A DNA stretch of 6,652 nt from an uncultured Eubacteriales bacterium (GTDB lineage Bacteria; Bacillota; Clostridia; Oscillospirales; Oscillospiraceae): NCBI GenBank assembly GCA_900554855.1, contig USIZ01000076.1, positions 1 through 6,652 of the forward strand. The letters run 5' to 3'. The notes beneath the pieces are model-generated. The model made no database searches, had not been told where the DNA came from, and saw only the letters and a list, made by a program, of their open reading frames with translations. The position numbers and the translations under genes are program-made. This document shows, piece by piece, positions 1 through 6,158 of the stretch; position 1 is the first letter of the stretch; every line of letters begins with the position of its first letter.

Positions 1-162
1 TGCTTCTTCCATGGCGGCCATCAGCTCCTCCCCCAGCTCCTTGAGCGGGTGGTAGAGGTGGTCGAGATAGTCCTGCTTGTGCTCCAGAAACCAGTCCCGG
101 TGATTGTTGAGCCGGATCCCCCAGAGAAAATGGATGGTGTCTTCTGAAAAACCTTGAAACAT
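1..162 (-). CDS. DUF2461 family protein, N-terminal fragment (runs off the window)
   Basis: Only the first 54 codons are in the window; the gene continues beyond position 1. The ATG (complement of 160-162) is preceded at 8 nt by AGGGAG (complement of 171-176), which fixes the start. The peptide opens MFQGFSEDTIHFLWGIRLNN and continues with an HRDWF segment, a KQDYLDHLYHPL segment and a Glu-rich helix. The N-terminal F-x(n)-F-L-x-x-(L/I)-x-x-N-N-x-x-x-WF-x-x-x-(K)-x-x-Y pattern is that recalled for the DUF2461 (TIGR02453) family, small cytosolic proteins of unknown function. No signal peptide or membrane segment is visible. The gene lies 89 bp downstream of the VanW-type gene on the same strand, with a hairpin between them, so it is either read through from that gene or has a promoter I could not identify. 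Family assignment is from recalled pattern and only a fragment is visible. Confidence 0.75.
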   Translation of the reverse strand, partial: MFQGFSEDTIHFLWGIRLNNHRDWFLEHKQDYLDHLYHPLKELGEELMAAMEEA

Positions 163-181
163 ACTGTGATCTCCCTATAAA

Positions 182-209
182 ATTCCCGCACAATCACTTG
201 TGCGGGAAT
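182..209 (-). terminator. Probable intrinsic terminator after the VanW-type gene
   Basis: A perfect 12-bp stem (182-193 pairs with 198-209, arm ATTCCCGCACAA) closes a 4-nt loop (194-197). Read on the minus strand it is followed by TTTTAT, so it fits rho-independent termination of the gene ending at 252, 43 nt upstream. On the plus strand the hairpin is followed by a G-rich stretch without a T-run, so it is probably one-directional. The T-run is short, so read-through into the DUF2461 gene is possible; the ribosome binding site of that gene starts only about 5 nt after the hairpin. Confidence 0.7.
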
Positions 210-251
210 GGGTGCGTGGATGGAAATTTAGAGTGACAGCGAATATTTGCC

Positions 252-1973
252 TCACGCCGCGGGCGTATCCGGCGTGGGCGTATCAGCTGCCGGAGTATCT
301 GTGACCGGTGTATCCGGCGCGGGTGTTTCTGCGACCTTGGTGCCCACATGGATAACCTTGGGGGTCATCTTGTAGCTGCTCAGCGATTCCTTCCCCTCAT
401 AGACCACATTGCCGCTGGCGTCGTAGACATGGCGGTAGGACTGCACCTTGTAGCCGGTGTGGCCCTTGTCGGCCACCTGCGTGGTGCCCGCTTCCAGCGT
501 GTCGTCCGGCACCTCCTGCACGGTGGGGGCGGTGGTGCTGATGGTCTCGGTAGTGATCTTGACGGAGTAATCATCGGTCTTGGTGCCGACGATCTGGAAG
601 GTCACCTTGCTGTTGGCGTAGCTGGCAACCACTTTGATGGGATAATCGGTGTTGTTGCGGAACTGGAAGTCCGGGCCGCCCCAGGAGACGGTGGCATCCA
701 TGCCGATGGGCACATAGCTGGAGACATAGCTGTGGTTATGCCGCTCCACGATCTCCAGGTTGGCGTAGAGCGCAGCGCAGTAGAGGGTGCTGGAGTCCTG
801 GCAGACGCCGCCGCCCAGTTCCTGCACGGTCTCGCCGTTGGAGTAGGCGCCCGCCTTTTTGAAGCCCGCGGCCTCGGTGCGCTGCCCCACGACCTGATTG
901 TAGGCGAACACCTCGCCGGGGAGCAGGATGGTACCGCTGCACTTCTGAGCTGCCAGCTGGACGTTTGAGCGCCGATCGGCGGTGCCGGACACGCTGGTGG
1001 TGTACTCGCCCAGCACATCCTTAAACAGGTTGGCCTTCAGGGTGGCGGTGTCGATGGCCGGGGCCTGACGGTTCAGCGGCACGCTGACCGTCTCGCCCGG
1101 CTGGGCGGCGGAGAGGATGCTCTGAGCCTCGGCAACGTCAAAGTCGATGCCCTGCACGGAGTCGGTGACGGTATAGGATCCATCGTCTGCCACCTCCAGC
1201 GTGGCATTGGCAGGCTCGGCGTAGAGTGCGTCGTGAATGACCTGCATATCGACGGGATCCGGGTCGGCGGACACCATCTCACAGGTGATGGAGCTGTAAT
1301 CGCCCTTGGCGGTATTGTCCAGGATCTTCTGGATCAGCGCGTTTTCGTCCACGGAGACGCCGCTGACGCCCCTGGTGAAATCCAGTGTAGTGTCAGTCAG
1401 GGCATAAGTGGTCTGGGTGGTGGTGTTCAGGGTCAGAATGCCGGTGGCCTCCAGTGCGGAGCGCACCTGCGCGGCATCGGCGGCCTGCGGGGCCACATGA
1501 TAGCTCTTGCCGCCGCCGAGGCTGGTCAGAAAGCGGATGCCGCGGCTCAGGAACATCCCGCCGTGGTCGTGTGCCCATGCCTGCTCGACGGTATCGGTGA
1601 CGTCGAAGCTCAGACAGCCGCTCAGATCCACCGTGTAGGTCTGGGCATCCGGTATATCGGGCACCACGTCGATGGCGGAGTAGTCCGTGCCCTCCACAGA
1701 GGTGGTCCCGGCCAGCTGCTCCGTCAGAGCGGAGACGGCCTGATCCTTTGTCATGCCGCCAATGTTGATGCCGTTGACGGCGGTGCCGTCGCGCAGCGTA
1801 TCACCGCTGCCGCCGAAGGCGCACAGCGCACAGTAGAGCGCCAGCAGCACGGCGCACAGCACGGCGATCAGGATCAGGGCGCGGGAGCGCTTCTTTTCCT
1901 GCTTGGGCGGCCGCGCCGAATGGTCGGAATGGTGTGTTTGCTTTGCGGGCTCAGGTGCCAGTCTGGATGCCAT
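252..1973 (-). CDS. Membrane-anchored VanW family protein with C-terminal G5-like domain
   Basis: A 573-residue envelope protein. The N-terminus is basic and cytosolic (residues 1-31, with KKRSR), followed by one hydrophobic segment at about 32-53 that acts as an uncleaved anchor or signal, leaving the rest outside the cell. Residues about 60-310 resemble the tandem peptidoglycan-binding-like (PG_binding_4) region usual upstream of VanW domains. Residues about 325-452 are the VanW domain, with GEVFAYNQVVG, a GGGVCQDSSTLY motif containing Cys391, the ERHNHSYVSSYVP segment (His412, His414) and GMDATV (Asp426). Residues about 470-545 look like a G5-type beta domain. The last 25 residues are Thr/Pro repeats. 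The start ATG is supported by AGAAAGGA (complement of 1981-1988) 7 nt upstream. VanW occurs in some vancomycin-resistance clusters, but the domain is widespread in Firmicutes without resistance and its biochemical role is not settled; no van ligase or dehydrogenase genes are nearby. I infer a cell-wall-associated role. It is transcribed divergently from the ABC-F gene. Confidence 0.9.
   Translation of the reverse strand: MASRLAPEPAKQTHHSDHSARPPKQEKKRSRALILIAVLCAVLLALYCALCAFGGSGDTLRDGTAVNGINIGGMTKDQAVSALTEQLAGTTSVEGTDYSAIDVVPDIPDAQTYTVDLSGCLSFDVTDTVEQAWAHDHGGMFLSRGIRFLTSLGGGKSYHVAPQAADAAQVRSALEATGILTLNTTTQTTYALTDTTLDFTRGVSGVSVDENALIQKILDNTAKGDYSSITCEMVSADPDPVDMQVIHDALYAEPANATLEVADDGSYTVTDSVQGIDFDVAEAQSILSAAQPGETVSVPLNRQAPAIDTATLKANLFKDVLGEYTTSVSGTADRRSNVQLAAQKCSGTILLPGEVFAYNQVVGQRTEAAGFKKAGAYSNGETVQELGGGVCQDSSTLYCAALYANLEIVERHNHSYVSSYVPIGMDATVSWGGPDFQFRNNTDYPIKVVASYANSKVTFQIVGTKTDDYSVKITTETISTTAPTVQEVPDDTLEAGTTQVADKGHTGYKVQSYRHVYDASGNVVYEGKESLSSYKMTPKVIHVGTKVAETPAPDTPVTDTPAADTPTPDTPAA
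255..329 (-). repeat. Five 15-bp tandem repeats encoding the Thr/Pro C-terminal tail
   Basis: Residues 549-573 of the VanW-type protein are five consecutive pentapeptides of the form (D/E)-T-P-x-x: ETPAP, DTPVT, DTPAA, DTPTP, DTPAA. At DNA level each unit holds a variant of GG(C/A/T)GTATC on the plus strand, with the first unit diverged to GGTGTTTC. The units are in frame and end exactly at the stop codon. Such tails are typically extended and flexible, and a 15-bp period allows copy number to change without breaking the frame (inference). Confidence 0.8.
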
Positions 1974-2056
1974 AAATGTTTCCTTTCTCTCGTCGATCTA
2001 TCCGCTGTCGGGACGGCGGTTTTTGTCAGAACCGGCCGAATCGGTCATGTGTTAAA

Positions 2057-2085
2057 ATTATAGCCTCCATCGAAAAGGAATGCAA
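2057..2085 (-). promoter_or_regulatory. Predicted sigma-A-type promoter of the VanW-type gene
   Basis: On the minus strand a TTGCAT -35 box (complement of 2080-2085) is followed after 17 bp by a perfect TATAAT -10 box (complement of 2057-2062). Transcription would start near 2050, giving a leader of roughly 75 nt before the ATG at 1973. The leader shows only short 4-bp complementary stretches, with no riboswitch I recognise. Confidence 0.7.
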
Positions 2086-2154
2086 TTACAATTTCTTAAA
2101 GAATGTGTCATAGATATCTGTATAAATTTACTGTTGTTTCCCGGATTGCATTCC
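2077..2154. repeat. Inverted repeat spanning both -35 boxes of the divergent promoters
   Basis: The word GGAATGCAAT (2077-2086) recurs as its exact reverse complement ATTGCATTCC (2145-2154). The dyad centre falls at 2115.5, and the palindrome AGATATCT (2112-2119) has the same centre. Each arm contains the TTGCAT -35 box of one of the two outward promoters. Between arms and centre the symmetry is lost. It could be a shared regulator site or simply two similar promoters placed back to back. Confidence 0.6.
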
Positions 2155-2173
2155 GCCCCGTTTCTGTTATAAT
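2146..2173 (+). promoter_or_regulatory. Predicted extended -10 promoter of the ABC-F/glucokinase/trk operon
   Basis: TTGCAT (2146-2151) is followed after 16 bp by TATAAT (2168-2173), with a TG at 2165-2166 one base ahead of the -10 box, the classic extended -10 arrangement. Transcription would start near 2180, giving a leader of under 30 nt that carries the GAGG ribosome binding site at 2195-2198. No other convincing promoter was found in the gaps between the four downstream genes, so this one probably drives the whole set. Confidence 0.75.
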
Positions 2174-2206
2174 CATAGTGATTTATTATGCAGTGAGGTA
2201 AATGAT

Positions 2207-3808
2207 ATGATTACTGTTTCCAACCTGAGCCTGTCTTACAGCGGAACGCCGCTGTTTTCCGACGTCAACCTGCAGTTCCTGCGCGGCAACTGCTATGGCA
2301 TTATCGGCGCCAACGGCGCAGGTAAGTCCACGTTCCTGAAGATCCTCTCCGGTGAGCTGGAATCCACCACCGGCAGTGTGGACATTCTGCCCAACGTGCG
2401 TATGTCTATTCTGAAGCAGGATCAGTTCATGTTCGATGAGTATACGGTGCTGGACACCGTCATCATGGGCAACCGCCACCTCTATGACGTGGGCAAGGAG
2501 ATGAATGCCCTCTACGAGAAGGAGGACATGACCGATGAGGACGGCATCCGCGCCAGCGAGCTGGCCGAGGAGTATGCCGAGATGGGCGGCTGGGAGGCCG
2601 AGTCTGACGCCAGCCGCATTCTTCAGGGCCTGGGCATTCCCACGGAGTATCACTATGAGCTGATGGCCAATATGGACGGCCGTCTCAAGGTGAAGGTGCT
2701 GCTGGCCCAGGCGCTGTTCGGCAATCCGGACATCCTGATGATGGACGAGCCCACCAACAACCTGGACATCAACGCCATCAACTGGCTGGAGGACTTCCTG
2801 CTGGACTTTGACGGCACCGTCATCGTGGTCAGCCATGACCGCCACTTCCTGAATACCATCTGCACCCACATTGTGGACATTGACTACAACAAAATCAAAA
2901 TGTATGTGGGCAACTATGACTTCTGGTATGAGTCCTCTCAGCTGGTGCAGAACCTCATCAAGAACCAGAACAAGCGCAACGAGGAGAAGATCAAGGAGCT
3001 GCAATCCTTCATTGCCCGCTTCTCCGCCAACAAGTCTAAGAGCAAACAGGCCACGGCCCGCCGCAAGCTGCTGGACAAGCTGACCGTGGAGGAGATGCCC
3101 GCCTCCTCCCGCCGCTACCCCTGGGTGGGCTTCAAGCCCGACCGTGAGGTGGGCAAGGATATTCTGTTCGTCTCCGATGTCAGCAAGACCATCGACGGCG
3201 TGAAGGTGCTTGACCATGTCTCCTTCTCCGTGGAGCACGATGACAAGATCGCTCTGGTAGGCGACAACGAGCTGGCCCAGACCACCCTGTTCAAGATCCT
3301 GATGGGTGAGATGGAGCCCGACGAGGGCACCGTCAAGTGGGGCGTCACCGCCAGCCAGTCCTACTTCCCCAAGGACAACTCCGCTTATTTCAACGGCATC
3401 GACCTCAATCTGGTGGACTGGCTGCGCCAGTACTCCGAGAACAAGGACGAGACCTATCTGCGCGGCTTCCTGGGACGGATGCTGTTCTCCGGCGAGGATG
3501 TCTACAAGCCGGTCAAGGTGCTCTCCGGCGGCGAGAAGGTGCGCTGCATGCTCTCCCGCATGATGCTGTCCGGCGCCAATGTGCTGCTGCTGGATCAGCC
3601 CACCAACCATCTGGATCTGGAGTCCATCGCTGCGCTGAACAATGGCCTGATGGACGTGAAGTGCAACATTCTGCTGGCCAGCCATGACCATCAGATGATC
3701 TCCTCCGTCTGCAACCGGGTGTTTGATTTTACCGGCGACGGCAAGCTCATTGACCGCAAGACCAGCTACGACGATTATCTGACCTATATTACCGAAAACA
3801 AGGAGTGA
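2207..3808 (+). CDS. ykpA: ABC-F family ATPase, YkpA/YbiT type, with one degenerate ATP site
   Basis: A soluble 533-residue protein with two ABC ATPase domains in one chain and no membrane segment, as in ABC-F proteins that act on the ribosome. Domain 1 (about 1-235) has Walker A GANGAGKST (34-42), Walker B ending in MMDEPTNNLD with catalytic Glu181, and the switch His210. Residues about 236-310 are the charged linker between the domains (KNQNKRNEEKIKELQ, then RFSANKSKSKQATARRK), which in ABC-F proteins reaches toward the ribosomal P-site tRNA. Domain 2 (about 318-525) has signature LSGGEKVR (439-446) and His493. The overall sequence matches recalled B. subtilis YkpA and E. coli YbiT. The antibiotic-resistance ABC-F proteins are a different set, so resistance is not implied. 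Odd points: domain 2 has a broken Walker A (GDNELAQTT, 352-360, no Lys) and Gln464 where the catalytic Glu is expected, and domain 1 lacks an LSGG signature. GAGG lies 8 nt before the ATG. It is first in the operon, 6 nt before the glucokinase gene. Confidence 0.93.
   Translation: MITVSNLSLSYSGTPLFSDVNLQFLRGNCYGIIGANGAGKSTFLKILSGELESTTGSVDILPNVRMSILKQDQFMFDEYTVLDTVIMGNRHLYDVGKEMNALYEKEDMTDEDGIRASELAEEYAEMGGWEAESDASRILQGLGIPTEYHYELMANMDGRLKVKVLLAQALFGNPDILMMDEPTNNLDINAINWLEDFLLDFDGTVIVVSHDRHFLNTICTHIVDIDYNKIKMYVGNYDFWYESSQLVQNLIKNQNKRNEEKIKELQSFIARFSANKSKSKQATARRKLLDKLTVEEMPASSRRYPWVGFKPDREVGKDILFVSDVSKTIDGVKVLDHVSFSVEHDDKIALVGDNELAQTTLFKILMGEMEPDEGTVKWGVTASQSYFPKDNSAYFNGIDLNLVDWLRQYSENKDETYLRGFLGRMLFSGEDVYKPVKVLSGGEKVRCMLSRMMLSGANVLLLDQPTNHLDLESIAALNNGLMDVKCNILLASHDHQMISSVCNRVFDFTGDGKLIDRKTSYDDYLTYITENKE
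3800..3805 (+). promoter_or_regulatory. Ribosome binding site fixing the GTG start of the ROK kinase gene
   Basis: AAGGAG lies inside the last codons of the ABC-F gene, 9 nt before the GTG at 3815. No ATG in this frame lies nearby upstream, and the DLGGTN nucleotide-binding motif begins only seven residues after the GTG, so a later start would remove an essential part. The overlap with the upstream gene suggests translational coupling. Confidence 0.8.
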
Positions 3809-3814
3809 TACGCC

Positions 3815-4771
3815 GTGCGCTGTCTGATCGGCATTGATCTGGGCGGCACAAATATCGCCGCCGGAGTAGTCACGCAGGACGGCCGTCTGCTGAGTAAATG
3901 CAGTCTGCCCACCGGGGCGGACCGCCCGGCGGAGGAGATTGTCCGGGATATGGCCCGCGCAGCCCTGCTCAGCCTGGAACAGGCCGGGCTGGAGCGGGAC
4001 GCCGCCTGCGCCCTCGGCGTGGGGGTTCCCGGCGCGGTGGACGCTCGGCGCGGTATGGTGCTGCGCACCACCAATCTGGACTGGCGCTCCCTGCCGCTGG
4101 GGGAGCAGCTGAAAAAGCTGACCGGATTGCCGGTCTATCTGGGCAACGACGCGGACTGCGCCGCGCTGGGCGAGGTGCATGCCGGGGCGGCCCGGGACTA
4201 TGACAGCGCGGTCATGATCACGCTGGGCACCGGTGTGGGCGGCGGCATTGTGGCCCATGACCGGGTGTTTGACGGCTGGAATGGCGGCGGCACCGAGGCC
4301 GGGCACATTCCGCTCATTCTGGGCGGAGAGCCTTGCGGCTGCGGAAGGCGGGGCTGCTTCGAGGCCTATGCCTCCGCTACCGCCCTGATCCGCCAGACCC
4401 GGCGGGCGATGGAGGCACACCCGGAGTCTGCGCTGTGGCAGGTCTGCCCGGACGCGGCGCAGGTGAACGCCAAGACCCCCTTCGACGCGGCATTGCTGGG
4501 GGATCAGACCGCCCGGACAGTGCTGGACACCTATGAAGAATATCTGGCCGCCGGCATCGGCGGCATCGTCAATCTGCTTCGCCCTCAGGCAGTGATCCTG
4601 GGCGGCGGAGTCAGCAATCAGGGGGAGACACTGCTTGCCCCCGTGCGAGAAAAACTCAGAAAATACTGCTACGCTTCGGAGTTTATTGCCCCGCCTGTGC
4701 TGGTGCGCGCTGCACTGGGCAACGACGCGGGCATCATCGGCGCCGCCCTGCTGGGACTGGGCGGCGCGTAA
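3815..4771 (+). CDS. glcK: ROK family glucokinase
   Basis: A 318-residue cytosolic sugar kinase, the usual length for ROK glucokinases, which use ATP to phosphorylate glucose to glucose 6-phosphate at the entry to glycolysis. The N-terminal phosphate-binding motif IGIDLGGTN is at 5-13. The catalytic base is Asp112 in LGNDAD, where sugar kinases of this fold have the Asp that deprotonates the sugar hydroxyl. TLGTGVGGGIV (136-146) is the second nucleotide-binding loop. GTEAGH (159-164) includes Glu161 and His164, which contact sugar and zinc in the family. CGCGRRGC (174-181) gives the three Cys ligands of the structural zinc site and is followed by FEAYAS, a form usual in the glucokinase branch. 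ILGGGVSN (261-268) closes the second lobe. All key residues are present, and there is no helix-turn-helix domain, so it is a kinase rather than a ROK repressor. Glucose is the likely substrate, but N-acetylglucosamine, N-acetylmannosamine or fructose kinases share the motifs. The stop is 28 nt before trkA. Confidence 0.9.
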   Translation: MRCLIGIDLGGTNIAAGVVTQDGRLLSKCSLPTGADRPAEEIVRDMARAALLSLEQAGLERDAACALGVGVPGAVDARRGMVLRTTNLDWRSLPLGEQLKKLTGLPVYLGNDADCAALGEVHAGAARDYDSAVMITLGTGVGGGIVAHDRVFDGWNGGGTEAGHIPLILGGEPCGCGRRGCFEAYASATALIRQTRRAMEAHPESALWQVCPDAAQVNAKTPFDAALLGDQTARTVLDTYEEYLAAGIGGIVNLLRPQAVILGGGVSNQGETLLAPVREKLRKYCYASEFIAPPVLVRAALGNDAGIIGAALLGLGGA

Positions 4772-4799
4772 GTGTGCTTGAGAGGATCCTGAGAAAGAT

Positions 4800-6152
4800 A
4801 TGAATATTATCATTGTCGGTTGCGGCAAGGTGGGCTTCACCCTGGCCGAGACCCTCAGCTCTGAGGGGCATGATATTTCCGTAGTGGACAACAAGGAGGA
4901 CGCCCTGAGCCGGCTCTCCGCGCTGGATGTTATCACGATTAAGGGCAATGGCAGCAGTTACCGGGTGCTGCTGGATGCGGGGGTGAAGGACTGCGACATC
5001 CTGATCGCCGTTACCAACCGGGATGAGATCAACCTACTGTGCTGCCTGATCGCCAAGAAGGCGGGCAACTGCCGCACCATCGCCCGGGTGCGCAACCCGG
5101 AGTATTACGGTGAGATCGACTTCATCAAGGATGAGCTGGGGCTTTCGCTGGCCATCAACCCGGAGCTGGCGGCGGCCAGCGCGATCTATCACCTGATCCG
5201 CTGCCCGTCGGCCATCGACCTGAACTCCTTCGCCAAGGGGCGGGTGCAGATGCTGTCGCTGGTGCTGCCGGAACACTCTCCGTGGGACGGACGCAGCCTG
5301 ATCGATATTTCCGCCGAGCGCTCCACTCCACTGCTGATCCCCATTGTGGAGTCCCACCAGAAGGCGGTCATCCCCGATGGCCGCACGGTGCTCCACGCCG
5401 GAGACCGGGTGTCCATCATCGTGCCTAACGAGCTGCTGGGGGACACCTTCCAGCGGGTGGGCATCTGCTCCAAGCCAATCAAGGACGTGATGATCATGGG
5501 CGGCGGCACCGTGGCCTACTATCTGGCCCGGCGGCTCATCCAGTCCCATATCCATGTGACCATCATCGAGCTGGACAAGCAGCGCTGCGAGGAACTGAGC
5601 GACCTGCTGCCCCGGGCCAACGTGATCTACGGCAATGCCTCCAATGAGCAGCTGCTGCTGGAGGAGGGACTGGAGCGCACGGATGCCTTTGTCTCCCTGA
5701 CGAATTTCGACGAGGAGAACATCATGCTGGCGCTCTACGCCAACAAGATGAGCCATGCAAAACTCATTACCAAGATCAACAAGACCAACTTCAACTGCGT
5801 CATTGACGAGATCCCGGTGGGCAGCGTCGTCTCCCCCAAGCATCTGACGGCGGAGACCATTCTGCACTACGCCCGGGCGCTGCGTCCCTCTCCTGACAGC
5901 GACATGGAGGCCGTGCATATGCTGGCGGACAATCAGGTGGAAGCGCTGGCTTTCCGCATCAAGGATCAGAGCAGCGTCACCAATCAGACCCTGAACGATA
6001 TGCATATCAAGAAAGGCGTGCTGGTGGGTGCGATCATCCGGGAGGGGAAGGTCATCGTCCCCTCCGGCCAGGACTGCATTCTGCCCGGCGATTTCGTCAT
6101 CATTGTCACCACATTGAAGCGGATCAACAGTATCCGGGACATTCTGGAGTAA
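4800..6152 (+). CDS. trkA: Trk potassium-uptake system regulatory subunit TrkA
   Basis: A 450-residue cytosolic protein, the full length of two-domain TrkA. It forms a ring under the TrkH membrane channel and gates potassium uptake according to bound NAD(H) or ATP/ADP. It has two tandem RCK units. The first Rossmann domain (about 1-125) has IIIVGCGKVG (3-12) and Asp30 at the end of the second strand, as in NAD binders, followed by a TrkA-C domain (about 135-220). The second Rossmann domain (about 228-345) has MIMGGGTVAYYLA (231-243) and Glu257, followed by a second TrkA-C domain (about 368-450) with IVPSGQDCILPGDFVIIV. The second glycine loop reads GGGTVA, with Ala239 in place of the third Gly, which may change ligand preference. 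The single-RCK KtrA alternative is excluded by length. The start has only a weak ribosome binding site: AGAGGA at 4781-4786 is 13 nt away and GAGAAAG at 4791-4797 is too close. trkH follows after 6 nt. Confidence 0.94.
   Translation: MNIIIVGCGKVGFTLAETLSSEGHDISVVDNKEDALSRLSALDVITIKGNGSSYRVLLDAGVKDCDILIAVTNRDEINLLCCLIAKKAGNCRTIARVRNPEYYGEIDFIKDELGLSLAINPELAAASAIYHLIRCPSAIDLNSFAKGRVQMLSLVLPEHSPWDGRSLIDISAERSTPLLIPIVESHQKAVIPDGRTVLHAGDRVSIIVPNELLGDTFQRVGICSKPIKDVMIMGGGTVAYYLARRLIQSHIHVTIIELDKQRCEELSDLLPRANVIYGNASNEQLLLEEGLERTDAFVSLTNFDEENIMLALYANKMSHAKLITKINKTNFNCVIDEIPVGSVVSPKHLTAETILHYARALRPSPDSDMEAVHMLADNQVEALAFRIKDQSSVTNQTLNDMHIKKGVLVGAIIREGKVIVPSGQDCILPGDFVIIVTTLKRINSIRDILE
6146..6149 (+). 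promoter_or_regulatory. Ribosome binding site of trkH inside the end of trkA
   Basis: GGAG sits in the final codons of trkA, 9 nt before the ATG at 6159. This is the same layout as at the ABC-F/glucokinase junction, with the Shine-Dalgarno inside the upstream gene and a 6-nt gap. It supports the start choice and coupled translation of the two Trk subunits. Confidence 0.65.
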
Positions 6153-6158
6153 GCGGCC

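Noticed and set aside
252..1973. The VanW-type gene as part of a vancomycin-resistance cluster
   Set aside because: VanW domains are widespread in Firmicutes without resistance. No D-Ala-D-Lac or D-Ala-D-Ser ligase, VanH, VanX or VanRS genes are in the window.
1233..2063. A 276-codon plus-strand frame opposite the VanW-type gene start, running into the promoter region
   Set aside because: Its upstream half mirrors coding sequence of the VanW protein, no ribosome binding site or family motif is visible, and its end lies in the predicted minus-strand promoter.
2093..2103. TTCTTAAAGAA, an 11-bp palindrome in the divergent intergenic region, as an operator
   Set aside because: It is short and AT-rich, off the dyad centre of the promoter pair, and without a second copy, so chance is a sufficient explanation.
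2207..3808. The ABC-F protein as an antibiotic-resistance ribosome-protection factor
   Set aside because: Its sequence follows the YkpA/YbiT housekeeping branch, and nothing in the context, such as a leader-peptide attenuator, points to drug-inducible resistance. The predicted leader is under 30 nt.
4772..4799. A terminator or promoter in the 28-nt gap before trkA
   Set aside because: The gap has only the short palindrome AGGATCCT, no stem with a T-run and no -35/-10 pair, so it gives no support for splitting the operon.
2186..4948. A 920-codon open frame on the minus strand opposite the ABC-F and glucokinase genes
   Set aside because: It is antisense to two genes with complete family motifs, spans their junction, is rich in His, Gln and Gly as expected of reverse-frame translation of GC-biased codons, and has no recognisable domain. 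Its openness reflects rarity of TTA, CTA and TCA in the sense reading.
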